Shown here one piece after another: positions 6,483 through 7,530 of a DNA stretch of 7,530 bases. The DNA is from an uncultured Lachnospiraceae bacterium (GTDB taxonomy: Bacteria > Bacillota > Clostridia > Lachnospirales > Lachnospiraceae). Position numbers and translations under genes: made by a program. Where the stretch lies: NCBI GenBank assembly GCA_910584785.1, contig CAJUDX010000102.1, positions 1 through 7,530 of the forward strand. The letters run 5' to 3'. The stretch's first letter is position 1. Each line of letters begins with the position of its first letter. The notes under the pieces are model-generated. The model was not told where the DNA came from and ran no database searches. It saw only the letters and a program-made list of their open reading frames with translations.

Positions 6483-7304
6483 TCATTTCCTCCCCTGCAC
6501 GTTTTCCTCAGCTTTATCGGAACTGCTGTTTTCTTTTTCCTCCTTGAAGCTGCCTTCACTGCCTTTTCCATTTTCACTCAGTCCCACGGCATCTTCAACC
6601 AAAACCTCTGCTGCCCCTTCCTCGATACTTACGATCTTTCCGTCAATAATCCGTATTCTGCGGTCTGCATAAGAAGCCAGGTTATTATCATGCGTTACCA
6701 TAACCAGCGTTTGCTTCTGCTCCCGCACAATTTTCTGCATCAGATGCAGCACTTCCATCGTTGTTTTTGAATCCAGGTTTCCTGTAGGCTCATCGGCAAA
6801 GATAATCTGCGGATTTACCGCCAGTGCCCGCGCAATGCCCACTCTCTGCTGCTGCCCGCCGGACATTTGATTTGGCATGTGCTTAGCCTGCCCGCCCACG
6901 CCGACTAAATCCATATATTTCTTTGCCCTGGTCAGCCTCTCCCTGCGGCCTATGCCCCGAAAAGAAAGAGGCATCGCTACATTTTCCAGGGCATTCATCG
7001 TATTTAATAAATTATAAGACTGAAAAATAAAGCCGATTTTTTCCCTGCGGAAGGTCACCAGCTCTTTTTCCGAAAGCTTTTCAATATGCTTTCCCCCTAT
7101 TTCAATCTCTCCCCTGGTAGGTTTTTCCAGTCCAGCCAGCATATTTAACAGAGTGGACTTTCCCGAACCGGAGGTTCCGACAATCGCACAAAATTCTCCT
7201 CGATACAGTGTAAAATCCACACCATTTAAGGCACGAACTCTTGTTTCCCCGACCCGGTAGATCTTATATAAGTTTTTCACCCGAATTATCGGAGTTTTTT
7301 CCAT
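6483..7304 (-). CDS. ABC transporter ATP-binding protein, MacB/LolD family
   Basis: This 273-residue cytoplasmic ATPase powers the permease encoded two genes downstream. Numbered from the chosen ATG: Walker A GTSGSGKST (43-51), Q-loop Q95 in FIFQSYNLL, signature MSGGQQQR (147-154), Walker B IIFADEP with catalytic E172, D-loop NLDS (176-179) and H-loop H205 (VTHDNN). FQSYNLL and the spacing match the LolD/MacB group. After the core (about 226 residues) there is an unusual Glu/Ser/Lys-rich tail of about 47 residues with no predicted fold. The frame stays open upstream to a TTG at 7358, but I chose the ATG at 7304: AGAGAGG precedes it closely, the product then begins right at the domain (MEKTPIIRVKNLYKIYRVG), and the TTG has no good ribosome site. 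It is the first gene of the operon. Its stop lies 6 nt before the surface protein start. Confidence 0.95.
   Translation of the reverse strand: MEKTPIIRVKNLYKIYRVGETRVRALNGVDFTLYRGEFCAIVGTSGSGKSTLLNMLAGLEKPTRGEIEIGGKHIEKLSEKELVTFRREKIGFIFQSYNLLNTMNALENVAMPLSFRGIGRRERLTRAKKYMDLVGVGGQAKHMPNQMSGGQQQRVGIARALAVNPQIIFADEPTGNLDSKTTMEVLHLMQKIVREQKQTLVMVTHDNNLASYADRRIRIIDGKIVSIEEGAAEVLVEDAVGLSENGKGSEGSFKEEKENSSSDKAEENVQGRK
6489..6495 (-). promoter_or_regulatory. Ribosome binding site for the surface protein gene, inside the ATPase 3' end
   Basis: On the minus strand GGGGAGG, within the codons for the last residues (QGRK) of the ATPase, ends 12 nt before the surface protein ATG. The sequence is strong but the spacing is a little long. 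Its place inside the upstream gene suggests translational coupling. Confidence 0.6.
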
Positions 7305-7317
7305 CTTCCTCTCTATT

Positions 7318-7336
7318 TCCTTCCTGCTTCCTGCTA
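7318..7336 (-). repeat. Short direct repeat in the operon leader
   Basis: On the minus strand AGCAGGAAGCAGGAAGGAA contains GCAGGAA twice in tandem, 14-32 nt before the ATPase ATG. It is purine-rich and resembles repeated ribosome-binding-like sequence. It may act as a ribosome standby site or may be only compositional. Confidence 0.35.
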
Positions 7337-7350
7337 TCACCCGGAACTCT

Positions 7351-7428
7351 TCATACAAAAAATTCCAAAGATAATTTTATTATACCATCCTGTACTTTAT
7401 TCTTCTTTCCTTTTATCTTAATATTCAT
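7351..7428 (-). CDS. Possible 25-residue leader peptide
   Basis: On the minus strand an ATG at 7428 opens a 25-codon frame ending in TGA at 7351, 46 nt before the ATPase gene. AAGGA lies 7 nt before the ATG, a well-spaced ribosome site. The product would be basic at the start (MNIKIKGKKNK) and hydrophobic at the end (IIKLSLEFFV). It lies just downstream of one extended -10 promoter (7460-7452), and a second such element (7387-7379) lies inside it. Its stop overlaps another ATG that runs only five codons. In AT-rich DNA such a frame can arise by chance. A real leader peptide or small protein is possible but not shown. Confidence 0.3.
   Translation of the reverse strand: MNIKIKGKKNKVQDGIIKLSLEFFV
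7379..7387 (-). promoter_or_regulatory. Extended -10 promoter element, operon proximal
   Basis: On the minus strand TGGTATAAT contains a perfect TATAAT (7384-7379) with an upstream TG dinucleotide. Transcription would begin near 7372, about 68 nt before the ATPase ATG. No good -35 is seen at 17 bp (AAGAAG), as can be the case for extended -10 promoters. It would bypass most of the possible leader ORF. Confidence 0.5.
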
Positions 7429-7451
7429 TAAAGTTTCCTTACACCCAACCC

Positions 7452-7460
7452 ATTATACCA
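7452..7460 (-). promoter_or_regulatory. Extended -10 promoter element, operon distal
   Basis: On the minus strand TGGTATAAT again, with a perfect TATAAT (7457-7452) and TG extension. No clear -35 is seen (TAGGTA at 17 bp). Initiation near 7445 would place the leader ORF ribosome site within the first few nucleotides of the RNA and give a leader of about 140 nt before the ATPase. Another TATAAT without a clear -35 lies further up at 7499-7494. Confidence 0.5.
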
Positions 7461-7530
7461 GAAAATACTGTTTTTACCTAGTGTACTGTCTGTATTATAT
7501 ATAGCCAAATTAACTTGCCTCTATGGGACC

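Larger units (their letters stand above)
7305..7530. other. Intergenic promoter and leader region
   Basis: These AT-rich 226 bases hold no convincing full-length gene. They contain the two extended -10 elements, a further TATAAT, the possible 25-codon leader ORF and the GCAGGAA repeat, all on the minus strand. The last roughly 25 bases at the right edge show nothing that I can name. No gene facing right starts inside the window. Confidence 0.7.

Noticed and set aside
6345..6770. Plus-strand open frame of 141 codons
   Set aside because: It is antisense to the ATPase 3' end and the surface protein 5' end, and its composition reflects the reverse complement of real genes.
7305..7358. N-terminal extension of the ATPase from a TTG at 7358
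   Set aside because: There is no well-placed ribosome site, the 18 added residues precede the normal family start, and the ATG at 7304 has a purine-rich site just upstream.
7476..7495. Operator-like sequence TAGTGTACTGTCTGTA upstream of the promoters
   Set aside because: It has partial resemblance to TACA/TGTA and GntR-type boxes, but no clean dyad and no regulator gene in the window, so it is not claimed as a site.
7241..7504. Plus-strand open frame of 87 codons running into the leader region
   Set aside because: It has a TTG start without a ribosome site, half of it is antisense to the ATPase, and it crosses the minus-strand promoters.
1..7530. CRISPR array, tRNA or rRNA genes, prophage or insertion sequence
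   Set aside because: I saw no regularly spaced repeats, no cloverleaf-like or rRNA segments, and no transposase or phage proteins.

Overview
The window looks like chromosomal DNA from a low-to-mid GC Firmicute, most likely a gut-type clostridium of the Lachnospiraceae or a close relative. Reasons: strong GGAGG-type ribosome sites, AT-rich extended -10 promoters, a dCache hybrid histidine kinase with an H-box (SNMSHDIRTPMN) of the style common in that family, a MacB-type transporter paired with a COG1361-like surface protein, and a ZTP riboswitch. Genus and species cannot be read from the sequence.

Layout, read along the minus strand from right to left. Positions 7530-7305 are an AT-rich promoter and leader region with two identical extended -10 elements (TGGTATAAT) and a possible 25-codon leader ORF. 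Four genes then follow tightly: an ABC transporter ATPase (7304-6483), a secreted and membrane-anchored beta-sandwich protein (6476-4503), a MacB/FtsX-type permease (4516-3182, overlapping the previous gene by 14 bp) and a hybrid sensor histidine kinase with two receiver domains (3169-206). The gaps are 6, -14 and 12 nt, so a single operon is very likely. The ATPase and permease make a LolCDE/MacB-like mechanotransmission transporter. The surface protein sits where a MacA-type adaptor would be in Gram-negative systems. The kinase probably senses an extracellular small molecule and is co-expressed with the transporter. The transporter substrate and the kinase output are unknown.

The left 205 bases hold no protein gene. 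They contain, also on the minus strand, a promoter (192-164), a well-matched ZTP (pfl) riboswitch aptamer (about 154-75) and an overlapping intrinsic terminator (96-58), followed by a second hairpin (40-24). The riboswitch must control a gene just outside the left edge; by family knowledge this would be a purine or one-carbon/folate gene. No separate terminator lies between the kinase stop codon and this riboswitch, so the transporter-kinase operon appears to run into it.

The core genes belong to recognisable families. The most notable parts are the riboswitch at the edge and its arrangement behind the operon, the transporter-surface protein-kinase combination, and the leader region.
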